Shown piece by piece: positions 9,145-18,423 of a DNA stretch of 64,000 bases. The stretch is from NCBI RefSeq assembly GCF_001884105.1, contig NZ_MACI01000068.1:1-64000 (forward strand), read 5' to 3'. Below the pieces are notes generated by a model, which did not search any database, was not told the DNA's origin, and saw only the letters and a list, made by a program, of their open reading frames with translations. The position numbers and the translations under genes are program-made. Every line of letters starts with the position of its first letter. Positions within the stretch are counted from its first letter, which is position 1. The stretch is from Bacillus luti. GTDB lineage: Bacteria > Bacillota > Bacilli > Bacillales > Bacillaceae_G.

Positions 9145-9251
9145 TTAAATTACTGACAAAACCTCCTAGGTTATCCACTTGAAAAAAATATTGAAAGAAT
9201 TGAAAGAATATTTTATAATTTTAAATTATATACTTGTTTCGAAAAACGGAA

Positions 9252-9278
9252 TTTAAGTTCCGAAATTCGGAACTTAAA
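9252..9278. promoter_or_regulatory. 27-bp palindromic operator before IclR-type gene
   Basis: TTTAAGTTCCGAA, one central A, then the exact mirror: 13-bp arms with no mismatch. It ends against the AAAGGAG of the regulator gene at 9288. IclR proteins bind such palindromes, so autoregulation of the whole pxp operon is the natural reading. This is inference from position and symmetry. Confidence 0.7.
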
Positions 9279-9287
9279 GGAGATAGG

Positions 9288-10040
9288 ATGAGTATAAATA
9301 AAACGGCAGTTAAGACAATGGATATTTTGGAGTTATTTTATGAGCATGAAGAGCTAAGTTTAACAGAGATGGTTCAGCTTACGAGTATGCCGAAAACATC
9401 TGTTTATCGTTTAATTGGTTCGTTAGAAGAAATGGAGTTTTTACAAAAAAACGAAAAGGGGAAATATCGTTTAGGGGTCGTTTTTTTACGGTTCGGTCAA
9501 CTTGTTTCACAAAGGCTATCAGTCAGAAATATTGCGATTCCATATATGAAAGAACTTAGAGATAGTTTAGGGCAGGCGGTCAACTTAATTATTCAAGATG
9601 GTAATGACGCAATTTATGTTGAAAAGATGGAAGGGGTTCAGCCAGTACGTGTGTATACGGCAGTTGGAAGACGAGCTCCGCTTTATGCTGGTGCTTGCCC
9701 GAGAATTTTACTATCGTATTTTTCTGAGGAAGAGAAAAGAAAGTACATAGAGGAAACAGATTTAAAACAGTTTGCAGATGGAACGATTGTGAATAAAGAG
9801 CAGTTGCTAGAAGTATTACATATGGCGAAAGTGGAAGGGTATACAATTAGTTATTCTGAACTAGAAAATCATACAGCGGCTATAGCAGCACCAATTTTTG
9901 CAAGTGACGGAACGATTGTAGCCGGTATTAGTATTTCAGGTGTAGCAATTGAGTATAGCGAAAGTAGTATTCCTTATTTTATTGCGAAAGTGAAAGAAAC
10001 CGCATACCGCATTTCAAAAGAACTCGGCTTTTGGGCATAG
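9288..10040 (+). CDS. IclR family transcriptional regulator of the pxp operon (KipR-like)
   Basis: IclR-type regulator of 250 residues. The winged helix is at the N terminus (NKTAVKTMDILELF, LTEMVQLTSMPKTSVYRLIG, KYRLGVVFLRFG) and the effector-binding domain is at about 80-250 (VYTAVGRRAPLYAGACPRIL, GISISG). In B. subtilis the related KipR represses the kip/pxp operon. Here the gene heads the same cluster. The ATG at 9288 is chosen because AGGAGATAG precedes it; an in-frame TTG at 9234 would place the start inside the operator region. The perfect palindrome just upstream suggests self-control. Confidence 0.85.
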   Translation: MSINKTAVKTMDILELFYEHEELSLTEMVQLTSMPKTSVYRLIGSLEEMEFLQKNEKGKYRLGVVFLRFGQLVSQRLSVRNIAIPYMKELRDSLGQAVNLIIQDGNDAIYVEKMEGVQPVRVYTAVGRRAPLYAGACPRILLSYFSEEEKRKYIEETDLKQFADGTIVNKEQLLEVLHMAKVEGYTISYSELENHTAAIAAPIFASDGTIVAGISISGVAIEYSESSIPYFIAKVKETAYRISKELGFWA

Positions 10041-10054
10041 AAAGAGGGAATGGG

Positions 10055-10768
10055 ATGAAATTTTCTGCATTAGGGGATCAAGCAATTATTGTTACATTTG
10101 GTGAAGAAATTAGGATGGATATATACGAGAAAGTGCAACGATTATTTCAAGGGCTGCAGCAACATCCGTTCGCAGGAATGGTTGAATGCGTTCCATCTTT
10201 TACTTCATTAGCCGTTTATTACAACGTATACGAAGTATGGAAGCGAAATGAGAGAAGTGAAAGGCCATATGATTACGTTTGTCAGTATATACAAGAACTG
10301 AATACTTCTTTTAAAGAAGAGATGAAACGAGATGTGCAACATATTTCGATACCAGTTTGCTACGGCGGAGAATTTGGACCTGATTTAGAAGAGGTCGCGT
10401 ATTATCAAGGTTTGCAAGTAGAGGATGTTATTCGAATACATAGTGAAACAACATATTTTGTGTATATGTTAGGTTTTACACCAGGATTCCCATATTTAGG
10501 GGGGCTATCAAAAGAACTAGAAACACCTAGAAAAGAAACGCCGCGGTTACAAATCGCACCTGGTTCAGTAGGGATTGGCGGAAATCAAACGGGTATTTAT
10601 CCGCTTGAAACACCGGGCGGATGGAATATTATCGGCCGAACACCGATTTCTTTATTTAATCCGAAAGAAGAAACACCAACATATATTCAAAGTGGTATGT
10701 ATTTACGATTTATACCGATAACAAAGGAAGAGTACGTATCGCTTGAGGGGGCTAAAGAATGGATGTAG
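10055..10768 (+). CDS. pxpB: 5-oxoprolinase subunit B (KipI-like)
   Basis: PxpB subunit (237 residues) of the ATP-dependent prokaryotic 5-oxoprolinase, which converts pyroglutamate to glutamate with PxpA and PxpC. Recognised by FSALGDQAIIVTFGEEI at the N terminus, YFVYMLGFTPGFPYLGGL (about 140-157), IAPGSVGIGGNQTGIYP and TPGGWNIIGRTP. The B. subtilis homologue KipI also inhibits the sporulation kinase KinA. Start at 10055 behind GAGGG; an upstream in-frame TTG lies within the previous gene. Its 3' end overlaps pxpC by 10 nt. Confidence 0.92.
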   Translation: MKFSALGDQAIIVTFGEEIRMDIYEKVQRLFQGLQQHPFAGMVECVPSFTSLAVYYNVYEVWKRNERSERPYDYVCQYIQELNTSFKEEMKRDVQHISIPVCYGGEFGPDLEEVAYYQGLQVEDVIRIHSETTYFVYMLGFTPGFPYLGGLSKELETPRKETPRLQIAPGSVGIGGNQTGIYPLETPGGWNIIGRTPISLFNPKEETPTYIQSGMYLRFIPITKEEYVSLEGAKEWM

Positions 10769-11748
10769 AGGTTTTGCATGCAGGGATGTTTACAACAGTC
10801 CAAGATTTAGGGAGATCTCATTATCAACAATACGGTGTACCTGTTGGCGGGGCTATGGATCCAAATGCACTTAGAATGATTAATATGTTAGTCGGTAATA
10901 AAGAGAATGAAGCAGGACTCGAAATGACGATCATGGGACCTAAATTGTTAATAAAGAAAACGACGTTGCTCGCGATTGGCGGTGCGGATATGGAACCTTT
11001 ATTGAATGGAGAACGCATCCCGTTATGGCGTCCTATTTTAGCTGAAGAAGGTAGCATGCTTTGTTTCGGAAAAGCGAAAAGTGGTTGTAGGACATATGTA
11101 ACTTTTGCAGGTGGTATTCATATTGATCGTACGATGGGAAGTAAAAGTACTTACATACGTGCTGCGATTGGCGGCATAGAAGGAAGAATGCTGAAAAAAG
11201 GAGATTATTTTCAAATTGGTACAGGGGCAGACATTGCGAGTCGCTTCATTCAACGTCTACACGATGAAGAGAGAGTCAAAATGAAATGGGCTATTTGTAA
11301 CGACGCTTTACCAAAATATAAGAAGCATCCTATTCTTCGCGTCATAACAGATTTTGAATATGATCAGTTTACAGAAAGTAGTAAAGGTTCATTTTTTACG
11401 AAAGAATATAAAGTGTCCAATTATGCTGATCGTATGGGATATCGGCTTGACGGAGAAGTGTTAAATAGAGTCGTTGAAAAAGAGATTTTATCGAGCCCAG
11501 TTACATTTGGAACGATTCAAGTTCCAAATGGTGGACAGCCTATTATATTAATGGCAGATAGACAAACGACAGGTGGCTATCCGAGAATTGGAAATGTCAT
11601 TTCAGTAGATTTACCTCTTCTTGCGCAGTTGAAACCAGGAGACTATGTTTCTTTTGAGAAAATCACGATAGAAGAAGCGGAGCAATTATACATAGAGCAA
11701 GAAAAAGATATGAGCCTATTAAAGAAATTCATCGCTTTACGAAGCTGA
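10759..11748 (+). CDS. pxpC: 5-oxoprolinase subunit C (KipA-like)
   Basis: PxpC subunit, 329 residues, a biotin-dependent carboxyltransferase-like fold without biotin. Landmarks are GMFTTVQDLGRSHYQQYGVP (about 9-28), GGAMDPNALRMINMLVGN, the SDRMGYRL-equivalent YADRMGYRLDG (about 222-232) and ILMADRQTTGGYPRIG (about 267-282). It overlaps the end of pxpB, the arrangement expected of subunits made in equal amounts. In some organisms B and C are fused; here they are separate. Confidence 0.92.
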   Translation: MDVEVLHAGMFTTVQDLGRSHYQQYGVPVGGAMDPNALRMINMLVGNKENEAGLEMTIMGPKLLIKKTTLLAIGGADMEPLLNGERIPLWRPILAEEGSMLCFGKAKSGCRTYVTFAGGIHIDRTMGSKSTYIRAAIGGIEGRMLKKGDYFQIGTGADIASRFIQRLHDEERVKMKWAICNDALPKYKKHPILRVITDFEYDQFTESSKGSFFTKEYKVSNYADRMGYRLDGEVLNRVVEKEILSSPVTFGTIQVPNGGQPIILMADRQTTGGYPRIGNVISVDLPLLAQLKPGDYVSFEKITIEEAEQLYIEQEKDMSLLKKFIALRS

Positions 11749-11766
11749 AATTAGGAGGGAAACATC

Positions 11767-12528
11767 ATGAAGACAATCGATTTAAATTGTGATTTAGGAG
11801 AAAGTTTTGGAGCTTATAAAATGGGGAATGATGATGAAATTCTTCCGTTCGTTTCCTCTATAAACGTTGCTTGTGGTTTTCACGCAGGTGATCCGTCTGT
11901 TATGCGGCAAACGGTTGAAAAGGCACTTCAGCATAATGTAGCAATCGGGGCACATCCTGGATTTCCTGATTTAATTGGATTTGGGAGAAGAAACATGAAC
12001 GTTTCAGCAAGTGAAGTGTACGATTATGTTTTATATCAAATAGGTGCATTGGACGGATTTGTGAAAGCAGCTGGCGGGAAAATGCAACACGTAAAACCGC
12101 ACGGCGCGTTATATAATATGGCGGCAACAAATTTAGAAATTGCGGATGCAATTGCAAAGGCAATTTCTCATATAAACCGAGATCTATCACTTTACGGGTT
12201 AGCAAATAGCGAGGCGTTTATACAGGCTGCGGAAAAATACAATGTAACGCTCGTACAAGAAGCTTTTGCTGATCGTACATATACGCAAGATGGAACGTTA
12301 ACGAGTCGTACAGAAGAAAATGCGCTCATAAAAAATGAGGACGAAGCGATAACACAAGTACTTCAAATGGTGAAAGAAGGATATGTAAAAGCAGTGAATG
12401 GAGAGAAAGTAGCAGTTCAGGCACAAACAATATGTTTACATGGTGATGGAGAGAAAGCCGTCCAATTTGCGAAAAAAATATACAGAACATTCGAACTTAA
12501 TGGTATTACTATTTGTGCACCGAAATGA
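11767..12528 (+). CDS. pxpA: 5-oxoprolinase subunit A (LamB/YcsF family)
   Basis: PxpA subunit, 253 residues, a LamB/YcsF family TIM-barrel. Signature stretches are IDLNCDLGESFGAYKMGND at the N terminus, INVACGFHAGDP (about 32-43), GAHPGFPDLIGFGRR (about 61-75), VKPHGALYN (about 113-121) and QTICLHGDG (about 221-229). The clustered acidic and histidine residues form the presumed active site. AGGAGGG lies ahead of the ATG, 18 nt after pxpC. Confidence 0.95.
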   Translation: MKTIDLNCDLGESFGAYKMGNDDEILPFVSSINVACGFHAGDPSVMRQTVEKALQHNVAIGAHPGFPDLIGFGRRNMNVSASEVYDYVLYQIGALDGFVKAAGGKMQHVKPHGALYNMAATNLEIADAIAKAISHINRDLSLYGLANSEAFIQAAEKYNVTLVQEAFADRTYTQDGTLTSRTEENALIKNEDEAITQVLQMVKEGYVKAVNGEKVAVQAQTICLHGDGEKAVQFAKKIYRTFELNGITICAPK

Positions 12529-12550
12529 AAAATGAGGGGAAGTGCTAGAA

Positions 12551-13246
12551 ATGATTAAATTAATCGGGATATTACTCGTTGCGGTTGGCTTTTTATTTAG
12601 ATTAAATACATTGTTAGTAGTTATGGTTGCAGGTATTGTTACGGGGATGGTTTCTGGTTTAAGCTTCTATGATGTCATCAGTATGTTCGGTAAATTTTTC
12701 ATAGAAAATAGATATATGTCTATGCCTATTATATTAACTTTACCGGTAATCGGAATTTTAGAGAGATATGGATTAAAAGAAAGAGCAGAGGCACTTATTA
12801 CGAAATCAAAAGGAGCAACAACTGGAAGAGTATTAATGTCATATTTTACGATAAGAGAATCATCAGCAGCACTAGGACTTAATATTGGTGGTCATGCGCA
12901 AACAGTGAGACCACTCGTTGCACCAATGGCAGAAGGAGCTGCGCAAGGAAGATACGGTAAACTTCCTGAAAAATTAAGAGAGAAGATTAAAGCAAACGCA
13001 GCTGCTGCAGAAAATACAGCTTGGTTTTTCGGAGAGGATATTTTCATCGCAACTGGTGCCATTTTATTAATGAAAGGATTCTTCGACTCAGTAGGTATGC
13101 ACGTCGGAGTATGGGATATGGCACTTTGGGGTATTCCAACAGCAATATCCGCACTTATTGTGAGCTGGATCAGATTTAGAAGGTTTGATAAATATATAGA
13201 GAAAACAATGAAGGCAGAAGAAAAAGAAGAGAAGGAGGCAATATAA
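12551..13246 (+). CDS. DUF969 membrane protein, putative 5-oxoproline permease part
   Basis: Integral membrane protein of 231 residues with several hydrophobic segments (IKLIGILLVAVGFLFRL at the start). The conserved middle carries IRESSAALGLNIGGHAQTVR and AENTAWFFGEDIFIATGAIL. It matches the DUF969 family, which regularly sits beside DUF979 and pxp genes, so a role in pyroglutamate or peptide uptake is inferred from context. The ATG at 12551 is preferred over GTG at 12542, which is too close to GAGGGG. One base separates its stop from the next start. Confidence 0.8.
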   Translation: MIKLIGILLVAVGFLFRLNTLLVVMVAGIVTGMVSGLSFYDVISMFGKFFIENRYMSMPIILTLPVIGILERYGLKERAEALITKSKGATTGRVLMSYFTIRESSAALGLNIGGHAQTVRPLVAPMAEGAAQGRYGKLPEKLREKIKANAAAAENTAWFFGEDIFIATGAILLMKGFFDSVGMHVGVWDMALWGIPTAISALIVSWIRFRRFDKYIEKTMKAEEKEEKEAI

Positions 13247-13247
13247 T

Positions 13248-14210
13248 ATGAACATCATCACTATGGATACAATCTACTATGTATTAGGAATAATCGTTGC
13301 CTTTATCGCTGTGCGTATCGCATTCGATCGTGAACATCCAAATCGATTCGGTTCTAGCTTGTTTTGGGCATTGTTTGCCGTTACATTTTTATTCGGAAAT
13401 GTAATACCTTCGTTTTACGTTGGCTGTATTGTACTCGCTATGGTCGTTTTAGCTTCATTAAATAAAGTAACAAAATCAGAGGAGAAAGAAGTACCAGTAC
13501 AAGAACGTGTGAAACATGCTGAGAAATTAAAAAATAAAATTTTTATGCCTGCACTGTTAATTCCGATTTTTACAATTATCGGTACATTGACGTTAGGGAA
13601 AATCAAATGGGGAAATGTCTCTCTCGTTGATCCAGATAAAGTAACGTTAGTTGCATTAGCGTTAGGAGCACTACTCGCATTCGTTGCGGCGATGCGCATT
13701 ACAAAAGCAAAAATAACAACGCCTGTTCAAGAAGGAAGCAGATTACTACAGGCTGTCGGCTGGGCAGTTATTTTACCACAAATGTTAGCAGCACTTGGCG
13801 GGATTTTTGCGAAGTCTGGCGTTGGACAAGTCGTTTCTGATTTAGTTGGACAAGTGTTACCGACAGAGTATCCGTTCGTTGCTGTTATGGCGTACTGTTT
13901 AGGAATGATGCTATTCACAGTTGTAATGGGAAATGCATTCGCAGCGTTTGCCGTTATTACTGGCGGAATTGGTTTACCTTTAATTGTTCAAATGCACGGC
14001 GGGAACCCAGCAATTATGGCAGCACTCGGTATGTTTGCTGGATATTGCGGAACGCTTATTACGCCAATGGCGGCAAACTTTAATATCGTTCCGGCAATGC
14101 TTTTAGAACTGAAAGATAAGAATGCTGTTATTAAGGCGCAAGTACCAATTGCTCTTTCTATTTTCATTATCAATATGTTTATCATGTACGGCCTTGTATA
14201 TCGTTTCTAA
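13248..14210 (+). CDS. DUF979 membrane protein, putative partner permease
   Basis: Polytopic membrane protein of 320 residues with about nine hydrophobic segments. Conserved glycine/alanine-rich stretches include WAVILPQMLAALGGIFAKSG (about 173-192), MGNAFAAFAVITGGIGLPLI (about 228-247) and GYCGTLITPMAANFNIVPAM. The fold suggests an ion-coupled transporter like other two-gene permeases. It starts immediately after the DUF969 gene and behind its own GGAGG. Together they are the likely transport unit of the operon; no direct evidence for the substrate. Confidence 0.8.
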   Translation: MNIITMDTIYYVLGIIVAFIAVRIAFDREHPNRFGSSLFWALFAVTFLFGNVIPSFYVGCIVLAMVVLASLNKVTKSEEKEVPVQERVKHAEKLKNKIFMPALLIPIFTIIGTLTLGKIKWGNVSLVDPDKVTLVALALGALLAFVAAMRITKAKITTPVQEGSRLLQAVGWAVILPQMLAALGGIFAKSGVGQVVSDLVGQVLPTEYPFVAVMAYCLGMMLFTVVMGNAFAAFAVITGGIGLPLIVQMHGGNPAIMAALGMFAGYCGTLITPMAANFNIVPAMLLELKDKNAVIKAQVPIALSIFIINMFIMYGLVYRF

Positions 14211-14226
14211 TTAGGAGGATAAAACT

Positions 14227-14874
14227 ATGAAAACAGTATTACTAACAGGATTTGATCCGTTTGGCGGAGAAAGTATCAACCCAGCTTGGGAAGTCGCAAA
14301 AAGTTTACATGAAAAAATAATCGGAGAATACAAGATTATTAGTAAACAAGTCCCAACTGTCTTTCATAAATCAATAAGCGTATTAAAAGAGTATATAGAA
14401 GAAATAAAGCCTGAAATGATTATATGTATCGGACAAGCTGGGAGTAGACCAGATATTACGATAGAGCGAATAGCAATTAATATTGATGATGCAAGAATTG
14501 CTGATAATGAAGGAAATCAGCCGGTGGATGTACCGGTTGTAGAAGAAGGGCCGGCTGCATATTGGTCGACGTTACCGATGAAAGCAATTGTAAAAAAACT
14601 TCGCGAAGAAGGGATACCGGCTTCTGTTTCACAAACAGCAGGTACATTCGTTTGTAATCACATATTTTATGGCCTCATGCATGAACTAGAGCAACATGAT
14701 CAAAAAATAAAAGGCGGATTTATTCATATTCCATTTTTACCAGAACAAGCGAGTAACTATCCAGGGCAACCGAGTATGTCACTTTCTACTATTAGTAAGG
14801 GGATAGAATTGGCAATTGAGGTAACGACGGAAGTGGAAGTAGATATTGTAGCGTGCGGCGGTGCGACGCATTAA
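14227..14874 (+). CDS. pcp: Pyroglutamyl-peptidase I
   Basis: Cysteine peptidase of 215 residues that removes N-terminal pyroglutamate from peptides. The N terminus [20 protein letters not shown] is diagnostic. The catalytic Glu lies in ITIERIAIN (about residue 80), the Cys in [13 protein letters not shown] (about 144) and the His in [12 protein letters not shown] (about 166). It is last in the pxp operon and would feed 5-oxoproline to PxpABC, a coherent scavenging route to glutamate. AGGAGG precedes the ATG, 16 nt after the DUF979 gene. Confidence 0.95.
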   Translation: MKTVLLTGFDPFGGESINPAWEVAKSLHEKIIGEYKIISKQVPTVFHKSISVLKEYIEEIKPEMIICIGQAGSRPDITIERIAINIDDARIADNEGNQPVDVPVVEEGPAAYWSTLPMKAIVKKLREEGIPASVSQTAGTFVCNHIFYGLMHELEQHDQKIKGGFIHIPFLPEQASNYPGQPSMSLSTISKGIELAIEVTTEVEVDIVACGGATH

Positions 14875-14892
14875 GTAAAAAGCATGTTAATT

Positions 14893-14917
14893 AAAGAGGG
14901 CTGATGCAGCCCTCTTT
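14893..14917 (+). terminator. Terminator at the end of the pxp-pcp operon
   Basis: AAAGAGGGCTG and mirror, short loop, then a T-rich tail. Beyond it (14918-15110) no gene is supported; a 40-codon open frame at 15046 lacks a ribosome binding site. Confidence 0.75.
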
Positions 14918-15110
14918 GTATTTTTAATTGAAGATGCATTATAGAATACTAACATATACGGAATTGTAACCAGCACAATGTTTTTATCCGCTCTTTTTAG
15001 GGAAAAAAGCGTAAAGATTTAATTAAGTTTTACTTCAAGAATTAGATGGAACTTATTCTATGGACTTTTGGTTATGTTGCAGGTGAAGGATTGCTATGGG
15101 TATACAAAAA

Positions 15111-15135
15111 AAGAGTAACCCGTTTGGCTACTCTT
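15111..15135 (-). terminator. Terminator of the POT transporter gene
   Basis: Read on the minus strand, AAGAGTAGCC pairs with GGTTACTCTT, followed by seven T. Confidence 0.75.
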
Positions 15136-15175
15136 CATATAGAAATTTGTATTTGTTCATTTCAATAAGAGACCG

Positions 15176-16663
15176 TTATTGAAGTCCCTTCATGAAATTT
15201 TGGATTTTTGATGATAATGCAAACAGCAGGATGCTAACTAAAATGGAGATAGCACCAATAACACCAAAGTAAATTGCTTCTGTTGCAGGATTATATAGTT
15301 TAACAACTTGGGCATTTATTGCTTGCGCAGACGCAGTTGATAAGAACCATAAGCTCATAGTTTGCGAAGAGAAAGCAGCTGGAGCCAGCTTCGTCGTTAT
15401 TGATAACCCTGAAGGAGATAAACAAACTTCTCCAATTACAATTAAAAAGAAGCTAAGGACTAACCACATAGGATTCACTAAAGAGTGAGTACCGTTGATT
15501 AAAGCCGGAATAATCATAACTAAGAATGAGAAACCTGCAAATAGCAATCCAATAGCGAATTTTTTTGCCGTTGAAGGCTGCTTCTTGCCTAACTTTATCC
15601 AAACCCATGCAAAAATCGGGGCAAGCGTTACGATAAAGATTGGACTTAATGATTGGAACCAAGCGGAATGCAATGTAATGCCATTGAACTGTAATTGAGT
15701 TCGTTGATCCGCGTATGTCGCTAAGATAATAGCACCTTGTTCTTGGATAGACCAAAATATTGTAGCTGCAATAAAGAGTGGTATATACGCAAGAAGACGA
15801 GATTGCTCTACTTTTGTTGTTTTAGGACTACGATACATATAAATGAAATAATAGGCTGGAATAACAATCCCTAAGATACTAATCAGGAATGTAAATCGAT
15901 TTATAGTTAACAACCCAGTTGGAATTGTAACCACACCTAGCAATGTTAATACAATCAGACCAACACTGAAATACTTAATAGTCTTTTTTCTTTCCGAATC
16001 TGATAATGGATTAGGTACTTTTGTACCGACTAGACCAAGGTTTTTCTGTTTTGTTCCAACAAATACCCCTAACCCAATTGCCATACCAACTGCCGCAACT
16101 CCAAAACCAACGTGGAAATTATATTGCTGACCTAATGTTCCGACAACTAAAGGTGCAAGTAAGGCACCTAAGTTAATACCCATGTAGAATATGCTAAACC
16201 CTGAGTCACGACGCGCATCTGTTTCACTGTATAAACTTCCTACGATGTTCGATATGTTAGGCTTTAACAACCCTGTTCCTAGAATTAAGAAGACCATAGA
16301 GATAAATAACGCACTTTTACTACCCGGTAAAGCTAAAATAAGATGGCCAATCATAATTAAAACGCCACCAAAGAATACGGTTTTACTTGGACCAAATAAA
16401 CGATCCGATATCCATCCGCCGATAATACTAGACATGAACAGTAAGGAACCGTAAATTGCCATTATCGAGGTTGCGGTAGATTGTTCAATTCCTAATCCAC
16501 CTTTTGCGACCGAATAGTACATATAATACAGCAAAATAGCTCTCATTCCGTAATGAGAAAACCTCTCCCAAAACTCAGTGAAGAATAAAGTGAATAATCC
16601 TTTTGGATGCCCAAAAAATCCTGTTTGAGGAATACTTTGAACAAGTTCGTTTTTTTCTTTCAT
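15176..16663 (-). CDS. POT/PTR family di- and tripeptide transporter
   Basis: Proton-coupled oligopeptide symporter of 495 residues with about 14 membrane helices. The family signature is clear: GFFGHPKGLFTLFFTEFWER, with ERFSHYGMRAILLYYM (about 31-47), the proton-coupling ExxER motif region, and FSIFYMGINLGALLAPLVVG (about 155-175). It resembles DtpT of lactic acid bacteria. The gene is isolated between terminators. Functionally it fits the neighbouring pyroglutamyl-peptidase operon, since both serve peptide use, but no shared regulation is visible. Confidence 0.92.
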   Translation of the reverse strand: MKEKNELVQSIPQTGFFGHPKGLFTLFFTEFWERFSHYGMRAILLYYMYYSVAKGGLGIEQSTATSIMAIYGSLLFMSSIIGGWISDRLFGPSKTVFFGGVLIMIGHLILALPGSKSALFISMVFLILGTGLLKPNISNIVGSLYSETDARRDSGFSIFYMGINLGALLAPLVVGTLGQQYNFHVGFGVAAVGMAIGLGVFVGTKQKNLGLVGTKVPNPLSDSERKKTIKYFSVGLIVLTLLGVVTIPTGLLTINRFTFLISILGIVIPAYYFIYMYRSPKTTKVEQSRLLAYIPLFIAATIFWSIQEQGAIILATYADQRTQLQFNGITLHSAWFQSLSPIFIVTLAPIFAWVWIKLGKKQPSTAKKFAIGLLFAGFSFLVMIIPALINGTHSLVNPMWLVLSFFLIVIGEVCLSPSGLSITTKLAPAAFSSQTMSLWFLSTASAQAINAQVVKLYNPATEAIYFGVIGAISILVSILLFALSSKIQNFMKGLQ

Positions 16664-16759
16664 AATGTTAATATTACCCCTTATTAATTTTTAATATTAT
16701 ACAAGTATAACTTAAGAGACTCCCAGTAGTCCATAACTATCTAAGCCCATAGATGAAGA

Positions 16760-16781
16760 AAAGCAGCCTGCTGGCTGCTTT
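16760..16781 (-). terminator. Hairpin in intergenic spacer
   Basis: AAAGCAGCC, short loop, GGCTGCTTT, with TTC/TCT flanks. On the minus strand it would terminate the small ORF fragment ending at 16791. Confidence 0.5.
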
Positions 16782-16790
16782 CTAAATGAA

Positions 16791-16949
16791 TTAAAAAATC
16801 GTCATTTGCTTATTAGATACACTTTTCACTGAATCTATCTCTAAAAAATCCAGAATTGATTGTGAGAGTGCTTTAGCTACTAAGAATGCCACGGCCATTA
16901 CGAACAAGTATTGAACAGTAGTTATCTTTGAAACTTTAATTAAGCCCAA
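16791..16949 (-). pseudogene. Short membrane-protein-like fragment
   Basis: Minus-strand open frame of 52 codons with a hydrophobic core (VQYLFVMAVAFLVAKALSQS) and a polar tail ending NKQMTIF. The only upstream start is TTG and no ribosome binding site is seen; a stop and a CCCAAA/TTTGGG hairpin lie just before it. It is either a decayed gene end or a small membrane peptide. Nothing else was recognised in the 16664-17057 spacer. Confidence 0.3.
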
Positions 16950-17057
16950 AAAAGTTTGGGTTTAGATAATGCAACATAGTAAGTAAACCGAATTGTACAA
17001 CACCTACTGTAAACAACTGGTATAATAAGTATAGGAAAATACATAGAGGTGATGTTT

Positions 17058-17786
17058 GTGCAACAATATGAAGAAGTACGTTCAATTTTAGAAAAAGCGA
17101 AGAAAATTACAGTATTAACAGGCGCAGGGGCAAGTACGGAAAGTGGTATACCAGATTTCCGTTCATCAAATGGATTGTATGCTGATGCGAATGTAGAGAT
17201 GTATTTATCAAGAGGATATTATAACCGAAATCCGAAAGAATTTTGGAAGCATTATAAAGAAATCTTTCAAATTAATACGTTTCACCAATATAAAGCAAAT
17301 CTTGGTCATCGCTTTTTAGCAGAGCTAGAAGAACAAGGAAAAGATATAACGATTTTAACGCAAAATATTGACGGTTTGCATCAAGTAGGTGGTAGTAAAC
17401 ATGTTATTGATTTACACGGAACACTGCAAACAGCACATTGTCCGAAGTGTAAAGCGGGATATGATTTGCAGTATATGATTGATCATGAAGTACCACGCTG
17501 CGAGAAGTGTAATTTTATTTTAAATCCAGACGTTGTTTTATATGGAGATACACTGCCGCAATATCAAAACGCGATAAAACGTTTATATGAAACAGATGTA
17601 CTTCTCGTAATGGGGACGTCACTCAAAGTACAACCAGTTGCTTCATTCCCAGAAATCGCAAAGAGAGAGGTAGGAGCAACAACGATTTTAGTAAATGAAG
17701 AATTAACAGGGCAGGAATATAACTTTGATTATGTTTTTCAACAAAAGATTGGTGAATTTGTTGAAGGGTTATCTTCAATGGAATAA
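17058..17786 (+). CDS. Sir2 family NAD-dependent protein deacylase
   Basis: Sirtuin of 242 residues that removes acyl groups from lysines using NAD. Visible motifs: NAD-binding GAGASTESGIPDFRS (about 22-36), TQNIDGLH (about 97-104), the catalytic histidine in DLHGTLQ (about 118), a four-cysteine zinc site (CPKC and CEKC, about 126-151), and GTSLKVQP near 193. The GTG start is chosen because GAGGTGAT lies 6 nt upstream; GTG at 17049 and ATG at 17052 overlap that site. A terminator follows directly. Confidence 0.92.
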   Translation: MQQYEEVRSILEKAKKITVLTGAGASTESGIPDFRSSNGLYADANVEMYLSRGYYNRNPKEFWKHYKEIFQINTFHQYKANLGHRFLAELEEQGKDITILTQNIDGLHQVGGSKHVIDLHGTLQTAHCPKCKAGYDLQYMIDHEVPRCEKCNFILNPDVVLYGDTLPQYQNAIKRLYETDVLLVMGTSLKVQPVASFPEIAKREVGATTILVNEELTGQEYNFDYVFQQKIGEFVEGLSSME

Positions 17787-17793
17787 GGTATTG

Positions 17794-17823
17794 AAAAAAC
17801 TGAGGTATTCGCCTCAGTTTTTT
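17794..17823. terminator. Bidirectional terminator between sirtuin and convergent gene
   Basis: AAAAAACTGAGG, 6-nt loop, perfect mirror with a T run on both strands. Confidence 0.85.
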
Positions 17824-17841
17824 ATTTAAGTAATCACTGTT

Positions 17842-18423
17842 TTAAGCCTCATGAAAACATTTTGATAATGTAGTAAACACATCTTTATAATTTATAAAAA
17901 GGTGTTTCATAGGTAAAATGGCAAAGTAAGAAGTGATATTTTCTTTAATGAATACACAATCGTCATAAAGTAAGCTAATATGTAGCTGTTGTAAGGGTTC
18001 TATTTGGTTTTGCTTCAGGTATAGAACTAAATCATTATAGAGTTGATTACTATACCCACTTACAGAACATTCTAATGAATGCTGACCTACTATGCTAGTC
18101 CACCATACTTTAAAACTACATATCAATTCTTTAAAAGATTCTTCACTACATAAATGAGTATTAAAAAGTTTCTCATAAAATATATGATTTTCCTCATGAA
18201 AGATCTGTAAATCATAGTTCTCGTTAGTAATTTGTTTACGAAGTGTTTGCCATAACTCTTTAAAATTCACTTCGAAATCGTTAGAGAAATTGAAAGTTTT
18301 TGCTATGTAGGGAAAGTGGAAATTTCCTTTGCTCTCTTTTTGATTGAGGCGAATATTTTGAATATAAATCATAAAGTTTAGACAGTGTGGGGTAGTAATA
18401 TATATTGTAAATGAATCTGTCAT
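17842..18423 (-). CDS. Hypothetical protein (193 aa)
   Basis: No family recognised. It reads as a soluble mixed alpha/beta protein with many aromatic and acidic residues, no signal peptide and no membrane segment. It begins TDSFTIYITTPHCLNFMIYI and has a helix-like middle (EVNFKELWQTLRKQITNENY). AAGGAGC lies 7 nt upstream of the ATG, so translation is well supported. It is convergent with the sirtuin gene and separated from the PBP gene by about 290 nt of AT-rich DNA in which nothing else was seen. Confidence 0.6.
   Translation of the reverse strand: MTDSFTIYITTPHCLNFMIYIQNIRLNQKESKGNFHFPYIAKTFNFSNDFEVNFKELWQTLRKQITNENYDLQIFHEENHIFYEKLFNTHLCSEESFKELICSFKVWWTSIVGQHSLECSVSGYSNQLYNDLVLYLKQNQIEPLQQLHISLLYDDCVFIKENITSYFAILPMKHLFINYKDVFTTLSKCFHEA

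Noticed and set aside
15046-15168. 40-codon open frame starting MELILWTFGYVAGEG
   Set aside because: No ribosome binding site, and it overlaps the transporter terminator and reads into its flank. Kept only as a note.
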